Assembly: GCF_016593255.1 (NCBI RefSeq)
Contig: NZ_AP023212.1
Location: 1,644,501-1,708,500, forward strand
Origin: Hydrogenimonas urashimensis
Lineage (GTDB): Bacteria > Campylobacterota > Campylobacteria > Campylobacterales > Hydrogenimonadaceae
Length of the DNA stretch: 64,000 nucleotides
Direction of reading: 5' to 3'
Positions 1 through 9,363 of the stretch are shown in pieces. Below the pieces are notes generated by a model. The model saw only the letters and a program-made list of their open reading frames with translations, did not search any database and had not been told where the DNA came from. The stretch's first letter is position 1. Each line of letters opens with the position of its first letter. The position numbers and the translations under genes are program-made.

Positions 1-1868
1 CAATATTTTTCGAAAGCTTCGGCCGTCGGCTTGAGGTGCGCCCGCTGGGCCAGCTCCCACGGTCTTTCGCATTTTTCTGTTTTGCCACACCATCTGTATC
101 CGGCGGAGAGGATGCATCCGTGCGCATCGGCGTCAGCCCCTGTTTTTTGGTGCCCAACGGGCACCATTCTCCCTTTGTGTACCACGGCGTATACTCCAAT
201 CTCTTTGAGTTTCATCGGATCGACTTTGAAAGGATTTTGCTCCAGTATGGTGAAGTTGGCGATTTTTCCCACTTCGATGGAGCCCAGACTCTTTTCAAGG
301 TTCAGTGTGCGTGCAGCATTGATCGTGATGGCTTTCATAGCGTCAAAAACGCTGATACGTTGATTTTGGGAGACTTTGCGACCTTCGTCTGTCACGCGGT
401 TGACCGCCACCCACGCCAGGGTGAGCGGCTCAGCGGGTGCCATAGCGAAATCGGAGTGGAATGAGACCGGAATAGCTCTTTCGGTCAGCTCCCGGATGCG
501 AACCAGATTTTCCGCCCGGGCTTTACCGAGACCGACTTTGGAATACTTCTCGGCCAGTGCCCAGAGATAGTAGGGATTGACGGAGGCTTTCACTCCCAAA
601 TCCTTTACCTGCTTCGCGATATCGGCATCGAAGTATCCCATATGGTGCAGGGTGAAACGGTGCTCTTTTCTCGGATGCCGTTTCTGGTCCTGGCGGTTGA
701 AATCGAGGACTTTCTGAATGCCTTTGTCCCCGTTGGCGTGCATATGGATTTTGTATCCCCTATCCCAGTAGAAGCTCATCTGCTCCTTCAGCCGTTTGGG
801 GGGTGTCATCCATTCACCCCTGAACGCTTCACTCGTGTAGGGCTGTTTCATCTGCATGGCGAGCGAATAGATGGCGCCGTCGGCAAAGAGTTTCACCTGT
901 CGGGGAAGGAAGGTGATGTTTCGCGTATTGTATTTGGCGGGGAGCTCGCGTATCATCTTTTCGGCTTTTTCGTTGCTGTTGCCCGCCATCGAATAGAGCT
1001 GTGTGCCGTTGGGGATGAGATAGCAGTCGTAGGGAGGGTCTTTGGCCATCTCGCTTTTGAGCAGTGTGTACTCCATGTTGAAATCCGAACTGGGAAAGCC
1101 GGGCTCGCAGATGGTGGTGATGCCGTTGCGGAGCATCAGTTCGCTCATCATCGCCAGACCTTTTTTGTAGGTCTTGGGATTGAGCAGATGGGGAGCTATT
1201 TTGGGAAGGAGTGCCAGCCATCCCCCTTCGTAAAAGTGTCCTTTCTCCCAGTCGACCTGGGGGTTGCCGGCGTAATCGGAGCGTTTGAGACCCAAAAGCC
1301 CGATGGCGGCATCGTTGAGAAAGATCTCGTGGAATGAACGGTGGATAACCCCGATCGGCTTGTCGGCGGAGAGCTCGTTGAGCATCTGCCGGTCTATGGG
1401 ACCATGCCAGAGCGGATGGTACCCCCATACAAAAAACATTTTGCCGCTTTTTGCCTCTTTGTCGACAGAGGACTTGAGCAGCCTGTAGAACGCCTCCGGC
1501 GTCTTCGCGGCGGGAGAGATTCCCTGGGGTTTTTTCCACGCGTGGGGGGCGATCGTTTCGTTGGGCAGCATGATGGCAGCGATGGAGGGGTGCAGATGGG
1601 GCTCGATGAATCCCGGCATCATCGTTCTGCCCTGCAGGTCGACCTTGTCGACCCTCTCGCCGAACCGTTTTTCCGCCCCGGCTTTTTCCCCGACATAGAC
1701 GATTTTCCCCTCTTTTTCGACGACCGCCTCCGCGTATAGGGGGCCGCTCTGTGCCATCGTGACGATGTCACCGCCAAAATAGAGTGTGGCGGCTTCCGCG
1801 GAAAGAGCCAAGAAACCTGCACCCGACAGCAGGGCCAGTGCGACTTTTGTTTTGAGGGATTTGATCAT
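1..1868 (-). CDS. Secreted amidohydrolase (YtcJ/Amidohydro_3 type), C-terminus cut by window edge
   Basis: The reverse strand is open from an ATG at 1868 to the first base (at least 622 codons) with a strong Shine-Dalgarno (AAAAGGATCGGC before ATG). Residues 1-26 form a signal peptide ending in SAEA, so the enzyme is exported. Metal-site motifs of the amidohydrolase superfamily are visible: PGFIEPHLHP near residue 90, then HMHANGD, HRFTLHHMG and FHSDFAMAP (the catalytic Asp). A second beta-sandwich segment (LGSIEVGKIANFTILEQNPF) follows. The tail near residues 590-606 carries an unusual motif, GYRWCGKTEKCERPWE. The substrate is unknown; relatives hydrolyse N-acyl or cyclic amide compounds. 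The gene sits 46 bases behind the MscS gene and is probably co-transcribed. Confidence 0.85.
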   Translation of the reverse strand, partial: MIKSLKTKVALALLSGAGFLALSAEAATLYFGGDIVTMAQSGPLYAEAVVEKEGKIVYVGEKAGAEKRFGERVDKVDLQGRTMMPGFIEPHLHPSIAAIMLPNETIAPHAWKKPQGISPAAKTPEAFYRLLKSSVDKEAKSGKMFFVWGYHPLWHGPIDRQMLNELSADKPIGVIHRSFHEIFLNDAAIGLLGLKRSDYAGNPQVDWEKGHFYEGGWLALLPKIAPHLLNPKTYKKGLAMMSELMLRNGITTICEPGFPSSDFNMEYTLLKSEMAKDPPYDCYLIPNGTQLYSMAGNSNEKAEKMIRELPAKYNTRNITFLPRQVKLFADGAIYSLAMQMKQPYTSEAFRGEWMTPPKRLKEQMSFYWDRGYKIHMHANGDKGIQKVLDFNRQDQKRHPRKEHRFTLHHMGYFDADIAKQVKDLGVKASVNPYYLWALAEKYSKVGLGKARAENLVRIRELTERAIPVSFHSDFAMAPAEPLTLAWVAVNRVTDEGRKVSQNQRISVFDAMKAITINAARTLNLEKSLGSIEVGKIANFTILEQNPFKVDPMKLKEIGVYAVVHKGRMVPVGHQKTGADADAHGCILSAGYRWCGKTEKCERPWELAQRAHLKPTAEAFEKY

Positions 1869-1914
1869 GCCGATCCTTTTTGCAAATAAACGAACCCTTG
1901 CGAATGGTGCTTCA

Positions 1915-4338
1915 TCAAGGCAGTTTCCGGGGGTTTTCGTAGGTGACGCGGCTGTAGGGCACCGGCATTTCGATACCGGCATTCGTTAATGCTTCATAGA
2001 TGTCGATAGCGGTCTCGCTCTTGATGTCGAGCAGTTTTTCGTCGACCCAGAAATAGACCGTAAATTCCAGGTAGTAGTCGCCATATCCTTCGAAGAGGAC
2101 CTTGGGTGCCGGCTCCTTGCGGATGCCCGGGTGTTTTTCGATGGCGGAACGGATGATGTCGATCACTCTTTTGGGGCTGTTTCCGAAGGCGACTTTGTAG
2201 TGCATTTTGACCCGGCGGCTTTTGGACGACAGCGTCCAGTTGATCACCTCCTTGGTGATGAAGTCGGCGTTGGGGACGATCACTTCCGAGCCGTCATAGG
2301 TTTTGATGGTCGTGGCGCGTACGCCAATCTTCTGGACATCGCCGAAAATGCCGTCCACCTCCACGACATCCCCCTGCTGAACGGGCCGCTCGAAGACGAG
2401 CAGCAGGCCCGAGACGAAGTTGGCCATGATGTTGCGCAGACCGAAGCCGATACCCACACCGAGCGCCCCGGCGATGATGCTCAGGTCGGTCAGCCGAACA
2501 CCCAGCACCGTCAGGGCGAAGACGACGCCCGTGGTGATGATTAGGTAGCGGACGATCATCTGGATGGCCGCCGGCACGCCGCGGGGGAATTCGTACCGGC
2601 TGAAGAGCTCAAGGTCGAGGATGATGGTGATAAAGCGGGTGAAGAACCATGTGAGCACCAGGACCAGGACGAAGTCGACGATGGCACCCACCGAAACGAC
2701 CACCTCGCCGATCTTCCACGATACCGACATGAGCTTCTGCCACCCGTTCTCCATGTAGTAGAGGAGGTCGAACTGCTTGAGGACGAGGAAAAGCCAATAG
2801 GCCATCAGGAAAAAGTTCGCGACGAATGTGAGGTAGTTTTGAATCTGGTGGGCATACTCCCGCAGCAGATGTTTCGATTCGATGGAGCGACGGCGCACGA
2901 ACATGACAATCAACCCGCGGAAGATGCGGGCGAGGATTATGAAGACCATGAAGAGTATCAGCGACGTAATCAAAGAAGAGAGCAGTTTGACGGAGAGGTT
3001 GACCGCACCGACGATGTTGGCACCGGCGGAGAGAACGAGAATGAGAGGCAGGAGAGGCGCGAGACGGATGAAGAATCGGATCTCCGCACTGTAACCGGGG
3101 TGATGGAGAGGGCCGTTTTTTCGCATGAGACGCAGCGAAGCCGCAAGCATGATCAGTGCCATCAAAAGCCATACCAGCCGTGCTTCGTTCTGCGCTTCGA
3201 CGATATGGGCCTGCACGACATTGAGCAAAAAGAGTGCTGTCAGCAGGTAGATATAGCGGCGTATTTCGGGAGTGACGATACGGTGGATGATCACCAGCAG
3301 GGCACTCAGTGCGACGATGGTGTTGAACTGCCCGACGGAGACAGGGCGTTCGGGATAGAAGAGCGGGACGATCAGGACCGCCAGAAGTACCGTCGCGGCG
3401 AGAGGATGTTCGACAAAGAACACCGATCCTTGTACCTTTTCGTCGTTGACGGGAAACAGCTTGCCACGTCTGTGCCGCACATAGAGGAAAAGCATCAAAA
3501 AGCCCAGCAGAAGCGTTGTGCCCATGTGGGCGTAGAGTGCGGAGGTGTTCGAAGTGTAGAAAAAACGTGCCTGTTTGACGATCTCGCGTACGGCGCCGGC
3601 ACTCTCGAAAAGGTAGCTGACGGGGTGGATTTTCTCTTTCGAAAGCGATTCGAAGATGGGCGGATGGTCGAAAGTCAGCAATTCCATGCCCCGTTTGGCC
3701 AGCGCCTCTTCGAGGGCGGTTGTCATGGTTCCAAACTGCCGGCTCTCTCCTGAAATCATATCGATATAGGTGAGTGTTTTGTTGTAGGCTTTTTTGACGC
3801 GTTTTTGCATCGCCTCGATATGCGCCACGGTGTTGCTGGCTCGTTGAAGGATGGCCTCGGGGGCTTTTTGCTCTTTCGCGAAGGCTTTGGTCGCCTCCCA
3901 CGACTCGTGCATCTCTTTGAGGGATTTGAGGATATCGGTGTAGATGTCGATCCGGTGTTTGAGTTTTTCGCCGTAGGTTTCGAGCTGTCTTTGATAGAGC
4001 ATCGATGTTTCGTACCATTGACGCAGCTGTTTGATGTTTTGGCTGCTCAGGTCGTGACCGACGATCTCCTTGCGTATCTTTTCGATCGAGCGGATGAAAT
4101 GGGGCAGGGAGGATTCGATTGCCTGAATCTCCCGGGGAGTTTCGAGACCTTTTTCCATCTCCGAAAGCCGGCTGGCCGCTTCGGTGGCCGCTTCGGGGAT
4201 CTCGTCCAGTGCAAAGAAACGGGGTGTCTCCTGCGGGAGGGTGGAAACGGTATCGATGGGACGGGAAGAGGTTTTGGCATCGGAAGCCGCCAGAAGAGAG
4301 AACGATACCAGAAAAAGGAGGAACAGCTGTCGTATCAT
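1915..4338 (-). CDS. Large MscS-family mechanosensitive channel with periplasmic coiled-coil domain
   Basis: The protein has 807 residues, far longer than minimal MscS (about 290) and closer to the MscK/MscM class. A signal peptide (residues 1-20) is followed by a long helical, charged periplasmic part (about 30-250) and then a row of membrane segments (about 265-590). The C-terminal third is the MscS core: a glycine/alanine-rich pore helix (IIAGALGVGIGFGLRNIMANF), the beta domain (VVEVDGIFGDVQKIGVRATTI) and the Asn-rich segment DGSEVIVPNADFI. It would protect the inner membrane from osmotic downshock; gating by another ligand cannot be excluded. The start has no Shine-Dalgarno but a TATAAT box ends 8 bases upstream, suggesting a leaderless or nearly leaderless mRNA. 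Confidence 0.93.
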   Translation of the reverse strand: MIRQLFLLFLVSFSLLAASDAKTSSRPIDTVSTLPQETPRFFALDEIPEAATEAASRLSEMEKGLETPREIQAIESSLPHFIRSIEKIRKEIVGHDLSSQNIKQLRQWYETSMLYQRQLETYGEKLKHRIDIYTDILKSLKEMHESWEATKAFAKEQKAPEAILQRASNTVAHIEAMQKRVKKAYNKTLTYIDMISGESRQFGTMTTALEEALAKRGMELLTFDHPPIFESLSKEKIHPVSYLFESAGAVREIVKQARFFYTSNTSALYAHMGTTLLLGFLMLFLYVRHRRGKLFPVNDEKVQGSVFFVEHPLAATVLLAVLIVPLFYPERPVSVGQFNTIVALSALLVIIHRIVTPEIRRYIYLLTALFLLNVVQAHIVEAQNEARLVWLLMALIMLAASLRLMRKNGPLHHPGYSAEIRFFIRLAPLLPLILVLSAGANIVGAVNLSVKLLSSLITSLILFMVFIILARIFRGLIVMFVRRRSIESKHLLREYAHQIQNYLTFVANFFLMAYWLFLVLKQFDLLYYMENGWQKLMSVSWKIGEVVVSVGAIVDFVLVLVLTWFFTRFITIILDLELFSRYEFPRGVPAAIQMIVRYLIITTGVVFALTVLGVRLTDLSIIAGALGVGIGFGLRNIMANFVSGLLLVFERPVQQGDVVEVDGIFGDVQKIGVRATTIKTYDGSEVIVPNADFITKEVINWTLSSKSRRVKMHYKVAFGNSPKRVIDIIRSAIEKHPGIRKEPAPKVLFEGYGDYYLEFTVYFWVDEKLLDIKSETAIDIYEALTNAGIEMPVPYSRVTYENPRKLP

Positions 4339-4346
4339 AATGTAAA

Positions 4347-4352
4347 ATTATA
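4347..4352 (-). promoter_or_regulatory. -10 box immediately upstream of the MscS-type gene
   Basis: TATAAT on the minus strand lies 8 bases before the ATG at 4338, with no ribosome-binding site between. With a start point 6-8 bases after the box, the transcript would begin at or within two bases of the start codon. No clear -35 is seen. Confidence 0.5.
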
Positions 4353-4399
4353 GCCTTTTTCGTGAGGGCGGCGTTTGGGCATGCCTTTTTTCGGCGGAT

Positions 4400-4951
4400 T
4401 TACTTGCACTTTTCCATCGTCTTGATCTCAAATTGCAGTCTGATATCCTGCCAGGTTTTGCCTTTGTGAAGATCGTAACAGGCTTTGTTGATGCTTCGCA
4501 GGGAAGGCAGCATCTCAAAATCGGCGAGGTCGATGTAGCCTTCCGCCTCAACATCGTCGCCGTCGAACTCGAGCTTCATCGGCACGGTTTTTGTTATGCC
4601 GTTCATTGTGATATCGACATTCGCGAAACTTTTGCCGAGACTCTTGATCTCTGCCGCAATGGTATGGACGCCCTGGACATTGAAAAAAGCTTTGATTAGT
4701 TTGGCGTCCCGGCTGCTGTTTTTCGAATTGACACTTCCCGTGTCGATGACCACTTTGGCGCCTTCAAGCAACCCTTTGACTGTTTTGTCGGGCATCGCGG
4801 ATAGTTTGATGTTGCCGAACGTTCCGTCCACCCCGATTTTCGCGGGTGTTTTATAGGCCTCCCATCCGATTTCGAAGTCCATGACACGGTAGGTGCATTC
4901 GCCTGCGAAAAGTGAAATGGCGGCGATCATGGTTGCGATAAATCTTCTCAT
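4400..4951 (-). CDS. YceI-like periplasmic protein
   Basis: This is a 183-residue protein with a signal peptide (MRRFIATMIAAISLFAGEC). The mature part has alternating beta strands and the YceI-family pattern: an N-terminal WEAYKTPAKIGVDGTFGNI segment, SVNSKNSSRDAKLIKAFF in the middle (compare the family's D...RD..L....FF) and a late TVPMKLEF strand. YceI proteins are secreted lipocalin-like barrels that bind isoprenoid or similar lipids; some are base- or stress-induced. Here the ligand is unknown. It is flanked by the MscS-type gene and an unknown membrane protein on the same strand, but gaps of 61 and 32 bases leave operon membership open. Confidence 0.75.
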   Translation of the reverse strand: MRRFIATMIAAISLFAGECTYRVMDFEIGWEAYKTPAKIGVDGTFGNIKLSAMPDKTVKGLLEGAKVVIDTGSVNSKNSSRDAKLIKAFFNVQGVHTIAAEIKSLGKSFANVDITMNGITKTVPMKLEFDGDDVEAEGYIDLADFEMLPSLRSINKACYDLHKGKTWQDIRLQFEIKTMEKCK

Positions 4952-4983
4952 CTGTGGCCCCCTTTCCGTTTGGTTGACCTATC

Positions 4984-6618
4984 TTACCTTTTTGCCGCTG
5001 AAGAAACCTTATCGGCGTTTTCTTCACTGCCGGACAATCTTTTTGAGAGGATCTTTTTTCCGTCGTCGTACCAGATTCGTGAAATTGTCCGGTAGGACCA
5101 GGCATAACCCGAGTGGTCGATGCCGTAGGTTTCTTTCAGCAGAAGTCTTCCGTCAGCGAGCAGCACCTTCGTTTCATAGGGCATCTCCCGAATCCGTTTT
5201 TTCGCATCTTCTTTGGTCACGGAAACCACTTCGACCGTCTTGCCGTCGGGCAGGAAGTGGTTGGTGACGATACGAACCGGCGTGATGTGGTTGTTCTGGT
5301 AGACAAAATGCCTGTGGGTGCGCAGTCTTGCGTAATTTGAAAAGCGCCAGATATCCGATACGACACGGATGAAATGCCCTTTTCTGTACTCTATCATGCT
5401 GTAGCGTATGATGGAGGGTTCCGCGCCGAAAGAGTAAACCTCTATCGGGTAGAGCTTCGAACCGTCTGTCGCGTAAACGATACGCTCGGAAACCGTTTCG
5501 CTTCCTTTGAGGCGGAAACCGGCCGGGATATCTTTCGCCGAGGATACGTTCCGATCGGTTGCGAGAGGGAATCTGAGACCGTGAAGTTTTTCAAGTTGCA
5601 GTATCGCCACCTTCATCGGGGCGCTCAAAAGAGGCGGCCGGGTCTGACCACCCGCATCGTTTGAAAGATCTTTCAGTAATACACCGGAGCCTTTCTCTTT
5701 TTCTCCGAGTGAAGGAAGATGGGCCGAAATCTCTTCCGATACGAGCCTGGTAGCGAAGTCCACCTTCTGCTTCATGCCATACTCTTCGAGACTCTCCTGC
5801 ATACGCTGACGTTCCACAACGAAGGGAAGCTCGAGTTCCTTTTTCTGAACAGCCGACACCGGTATCCCACCGATGCCGGATATGTTGCCCTCACTCCCGT
5901 GAAAGGCGGCACTTTTCGCCGGGATTGCGACAGTCGCGGCAGGACGGTTTTCGTAAATGAATTTGGCAGTGAAAAAGCCGCTTAGAAAGATTGCCGAAAT
6001 CCCCAGCAAACCGCCGATGATATAGGAGTACCGTTTCAGTGCGCGATTCTTTTTCGTCTGGGGAACATACGCGTTCTGGGAGCTCTTCTTTTTTCTTGCG
6101 CGATACTCACTGTACCGTTCGAGGATAAAATTTTTTTCGGAAGAGAGGTCGTCTTTGCCGAAGTAACGCGCTGCGATATCATTGGGGATGTAGGCGGCGG
6201 AGAGAAGCGAATAGACTTTTTCGACGATTTTGATGTTGGAAGAGAGAGGAATGTTGTGCGTTACCAGATGGGCAACAAGATCGATGGCCCGCTTTTGGGA
6301 GGCATCCCACTCTCCCTGCTTGAGCACTCTCTGCAAATCTTCGTGGTTCGAAAAGAGCGCGATGATTCTTCTGATCTTCTCTTCCGTCGAGAGCGTTTTC
6401 TCTCTTTTTTCGGACCTCTTTTCTTTGATGAGTTTTAGAATCGCGTACGCCCACTCGATCAGCTGGGTATCCGGCGATGAGCTTTGGAGTGTCCGGGAGG
6501 CCTCAAGAAGCAGTTCCGTTTCGATGCCGCCCAAAAGATAGCGCCGTTTGAGCTCCAAAACCTCCTTTTCGGAGGGAATCGTCTCCATGAGAAACGTTGT
6601 TTTGTCATGCAGGTTCAT
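4984..6618 (-). CDS. Unknown bitopic membrane protein
   Basis: I do not recognise this 544-residue protein. Residues 1-195 are charged and helical (ELKRRYLLGGIETELLLEA, LIKEKRSEKREKTLSTEEK) and look cytoplasmic. One membrane helix is clear at about 198-220 (IIGGLLGISAIFLSGFFTA), preceded by a basic stretch (KKNRALKRYS), so the N-terminus should be inside and the remaining 320 residues periplasmic. The periplasmic part ends in strand-rich sequence with many aromatic residues. The start is supported by GGAAGGA upstream of ATG. The topology resembles an inside-outside signalling or anchoring protein, but no catalytic motif is seen. Confidence 0.8.
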   Translation of the reverse strand: MNLHDKTTFLMETIPSEKEVLELKRRYLLGGIETELLLEASRTLQSSSPDTQLIEWAYAILKLIKEKRSEKREKTLSTEEKIRRIIALFSNHEDLQRVLKQGEWDASQKRAIDLVAHLVTHNIPLSSNIKIVEKVYSLLSAAYIPNDIAARYFGKDDLSSEKNFILERYSEYRARKKKSSQNAYVPQTKKNRALKRYSYIIGGLLGISAIFLSGFFTAKFIYENRPAATVAIPAKSAAFHGSEGNISGIGGIPVSAVQKKELELPFVVERQRMQESLEEYGMKQKVDFATRLVSEEISAHLPSLGEKEKGSGVLLKDLSNDAGGQTRPPLLSAPMKVAILQLEKLHGLRFPLATDRNVSSAKDIPAGFRLKGSETVSERIVYATDGSKLYPIEVYSFGAEPSIIRYSMIEYRKGHFIRVVSDIWRFSNYARLRTHRHFVYQNNHITPVRIVTNHFLPDGKTVEVVSVTKEDAKKRIREMPYETKVLLADGRLLLKETYGIDHSGYAWSYRTISRIWYDDGKKILSKRLSGSEENADKVSSAAKR

Positions 6619-6703
6619 CGGCTGGTTCCTTCCACTGGGAAATCGGGCAACAGTTTATCGGAAACAAACTAAAAAACACTTTTGAAAATATACTTCCCGA
6701 TTT

Positions 6704-8566
6704 TCAATCGAAAGGCATCGTCTCCTGGCCGATTTCAAGATAACGGTTCCAGTAGTGCTCGACAAAGCGGCGTACCTTGTCATCTTTCGTAAACCAGACT
6801 CCCTCCTCTTTTGTCACATGGTTTGACAGAAAGATGCCGGCATCTTTTTTGGGCAGATAGAAGTCGTGTATCAGGGTGACGTATCGGGCGTGGTAAAGGG
6901 CTTTTTGCTTCCGGTAGGCCTCTGGCGAAAGATCGATGGCCAGCGTTTTCCCGTCGAATGCGAGGACACCCGCTTCAAAAAGGATGCTCAGATGCAGCAG
7001 CCCTTCCACGTAGTAGGGCTCGACTTCGGGTGTTTTGCGCCAGCTCATAAGGCCGACGGCGCGGGAGACGGTGTCGCGCAGCACCTCTTCGCGAAGGGCC
7101 TCTTCTTCGTGCATGAAGAATGCCATCAACCCGCCGACGGTCGCTTTGAACTCTTCGACATTCTTGTAGTTTCCGCTGCCGTTCATCGTCGTCTCCGTAT
7201 CGTCGTCGACCCAGAGGATGTGGCCGTATTCGTGGCCGATGGTGGTGATTTCATAGACTTTGTGCCAAAGATCGGGCTGTTGGAACATCACATCGCGCTG
7301 ATGCCGGACGAAATCGTCACCGAGAATTTCGCGGGCGATGCGCATGACGGGTCGCGATTTTTTGCTCTGCAGCACATTGTCCGCGAAAGCGAAGATCTTT
7401 TTGCCCAATTCACGGCTTACCTCCGTGTCGTTGGGAACGACCTGGGCCGAAAAGAGCCCCTGGAATTCCGCCCCGTAGAAGAGGGCGGGAATGCCGATGT
7501 AAAGCTGCGTGCGCCGCACCTGCTCGGCGCTCTTTTGCTGCAAGGCCTCCGCCGCTTCGCCGAACCCTTCGGCCAAAGAGGCGCTCATCGCTTCGATCTG
7601 ATCGGGAATGTGGGTCTCTTGCATCAGTTTGGGAGAGGCGAGCCGCACATCCCACTCCAGCGCCACCGCTTTGCGGTAGTGATCTTCGTAATACTCCAGC
7701 GGATGGCCGATCTGGATGGGGGTGGTCACCGCCATCCATCTCCGGTCCACCTCGGCCCACTTTTTGATGAGCCCTTCGATCTCCATGTGTCCGAAAGCGT
7801 CGATGAGGGCGTCGAGATACGCAAGCCACGCTTGCTTTTGGCCGAAGACTTCATCCTCCATCCCCGCCAGGAGGTCGCGCATATTCTGGAGTTTGTTCAA
7901 AACCTCCTGTACCTCCATACGGAAGGCTTTGGCGTAGGGGACGCTTTTGAACCCTCTTTTCGTTCTTTTAAGTACAGAATAGCAGCGGTCTCCCACACAT
8001 CCCTCTTCCCGCAGGTCGAGGAGGTTTTCGCTCTCCAACATTTCATAAATCTTCTCTTCGTCACCGTTGAAAAGCTCGAAAAGTTCCTGGTTGACGCCGT
8101 GGATGATGTGGGCGGTCCAGGCGCTCTGCCAGCTGCTCATCGCTTCGCCGACGCGGTGCGCTTCTTTGAGAATTTCCCGGTAAAACGGGGTCAGAAGTGC
8201 TTCATCCTCGATCCAGTCCAGTAGCTCCAGGTGGCGTTTGAGGTAGAAATCGGCTACCATCTTGTAGGCGGTCTCTTTCGCCTCGATGATTGCTTCTTCG
8301 TCGAACCCCTCCTTCTCCAGCACCTGCGTAAGCGCGTCGTCTCTTAGTCCGATGAGCCGTGTGAGCGCCGCCATGCGCGTCTCGGGCGTTTCGGGAAGCC
8401 CCAGCCGCCGCAGAAAGTCGCCGACCCACGCTTCCGCTTTGGCATGGCCGCCGCCAAGCAGGTCGTAGTAGCTTCCCAGCGCCTTTTGGCGCTTTAAAAT
8501 TTCGTCGTAAATCGTCTGCAAGTCCTCCATGAAAATGGCGTAATAGGGGTTTTCGTTGTTTGTCAT
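6704..8566 (-). CDS. ciaB: CiaB-family protein with zinc-peptidase motif
   Basis: The 620-residue protein matches the family of Campylobacter invasion antigen B along its whole length, for example HPLEYYEDHYRKAVALEWD and PALFYGAEFQGLFSAQVVPND. Near residues 444-448 it carries HEYGH (HExxH) and, some 25 residues later, EEFKAT with a possible third metal ligand, as in gluzincin-type peptidases. In C. jejuni CiaB was described as a secreted invasion factor; in a probably free-living relative a housekeeping peptidase role is more likely (inference). The start was placed at 8566 because GAGG lies 7 bases upstream; the open frame runs 22 codons further without a ribosome-binding site. No signal peptide is visible. 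Confidence 0.9.
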   Translation of the reverse strand: MTNNENPYYAIFMEDLQTIYDEILKRQKALGSYYDLLGGGHAKAEAWVGDFLRRLGLPETPETRMAALTRLIGLRDDALTQVLEKEGFDEEAIIEAKETAYKMVADFYLKRHLELLDWIEDEALLTPFYREILKEAHRVGEAMSSWQSAWTAHIIHGVNQELFELFNGDEEKIYEMLESENLLDLREEGCVGDRCYSVLKRTKRGFKSVPYAKAFRMEVQEVLNKLQNMRDLLAGMEDEVFGQKQAWLAYLDALIDAFGHMEIEGLIKKWAEVDRRWMAVTTPIQIGHPLEYYEDHYRKAVALEWDVRLASPKLMQETHIPDQIEAMSASLAEGFGEAAEALQQKSAEQVRRTQLYIGIPALFYGAEFQGLFSAQVVPNDTEVSRELGKKIFAFADNVLQSKKSRPVMRIAREILGDDFVRHQRDVMFQQPDLWHKVYEITTIGHEYGHILWVDDDTETTMNGSGNYKNVEEFKATVGGLMAFFMHEEEALREEVLRDTVSRAVGLMSWRKTPEVEPYYVEGLLHLSILFEAGVLAFDGKTLAIDLSPEAYRKQKALYHARYVTLIHDFYLPKKDAGIFLSNHVTKEEGVWFTKDDKVRRFVEHYWNRYLEIGQETMPFD

Positions 8567-8697
8567 ATATGTCCTCAACTTTTTGATAATAAAAGTGCCG
8601 ATACGGATTCGCTTCGGATAACAGGTCGGCAAAGCGGGTCAGCTCCCCGCTTGTTTCACGATATGATTTTGTAGGCCGTGAAGCGGTTTTAGCCCAA

Positions 8698-9297
8698 TTA
8701 CTCTCTGTTTCTCAACATATCGATAATCGGTTTTGCCAGCCGCAACGCCTTGCTGCGGTGCGAAAGGCGCTTTTTCACCTCCGGCTCCAGCTCCCCCAGC
8801 GTTTTGTCGAACCCTTCGGGAATGAAGATCGGGTCGTACCCGAACCCCCCTTCGCCGCGGGGTGTGTCGATCACTTTGCCATGCATCCAGCCGTGCATCA
8901 CATATTCCGCGCCGGGGGCGACGATGGCAATGGCGGCGGTGTAGTAGGCGGGGGCTTCGGAGAGCCCTTTTTCTTTGAGTCTGCGAACCAGTTTTTCCAG
9001 ATTCTCCCGGTCACTTGCCCCCTCACCGGCGTACCGGGCGCTGTAGATACCCGGCTCGTTGTTCAGTGCCGCAACGGTGATACCGCTGTCGTCGCTGACG
9101 ACGACAACGTCGTCGCGACCCAGGGCATCGAAGACCGCGCCGGCCTTGATGAGGGCGTTTTGGGCGAAAGTGTCGCCATTCTCCTCGATGGCCATGGGCC
9201 CCAGAAATTCACTGAAAGGTAAGATTTCGTCCTCTTCGAAAAGGGCTTGGATCTCTTTTACTTTACCCCTGTTTGAAGTGGCCAGTATAATTTGCAT
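8698..9297 (-). CDS. rdgB: Non-canonical purine NTP pyrophosphatase (RdgB/HAM1)
   Basis: The 199-residue enzyme hydrolyses dITP, ITP and XTP to monophosphates and pyrophosphate, cleaning the nucleotide pool. It begins with the family signature [20 protein letters not shown] and has the substrate and metal motifs [32 protein letters not shown] and [12 protein letters not shown], ending with SHRSKAL. Length is typical. The start at 9297 agrees with homologues; an in-frame ATG at 9318 would add seven residues. It is divergent from the YajR-like transporter, with which it shares a 66-base promoter region. Confidence 0.96.
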   Translation of the reverse strand: MQIILATSNRGKVKEIQALFEEDEILPFSEFLGPMAIEENGDTFAQNALIKAGAVFDALGRDDVVVVSDDSGITVAALNNEPGIYSARYAGEGASDRENLEKLVRRLKEKGLSEAPAYYTAAIAIVAPGAEYVMHGWMHGKVIDTPRGEGGFGYDPIFIPEGFDKTLGELEPEVKKRLSHRSKALRLAKPIIDMLRNRE

Positions 9298-9327
9298 TCT
9301 TTTCAATCCTTTTTTCATCAGAGGAGT

Positions 9328-9333
9328 ATAATT
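9328..9333 (+). promoter_or_regulatory. -10 box for the YajR-like transporter
   Basis: TATAAT lies 30 bases before the ATG at 9364 in the short divergent region between rdgB and the transporter gene; an AAGGA ribosome-binding site follows downstream. No convincing -35 hexamer is present. Confidence 0.5.
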
Positions 9334-9363
9334 TTTGCAAAATTCTACCATAAGGAAAAATGG

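Noticed and set aside
6866-8224. A 452-codon open frame on the plus strand over ciaB
   Set aside because: The opposite strand encodes the CiaB family along its full length; the plus-strand product is His/Phe-rich shadow sequence.
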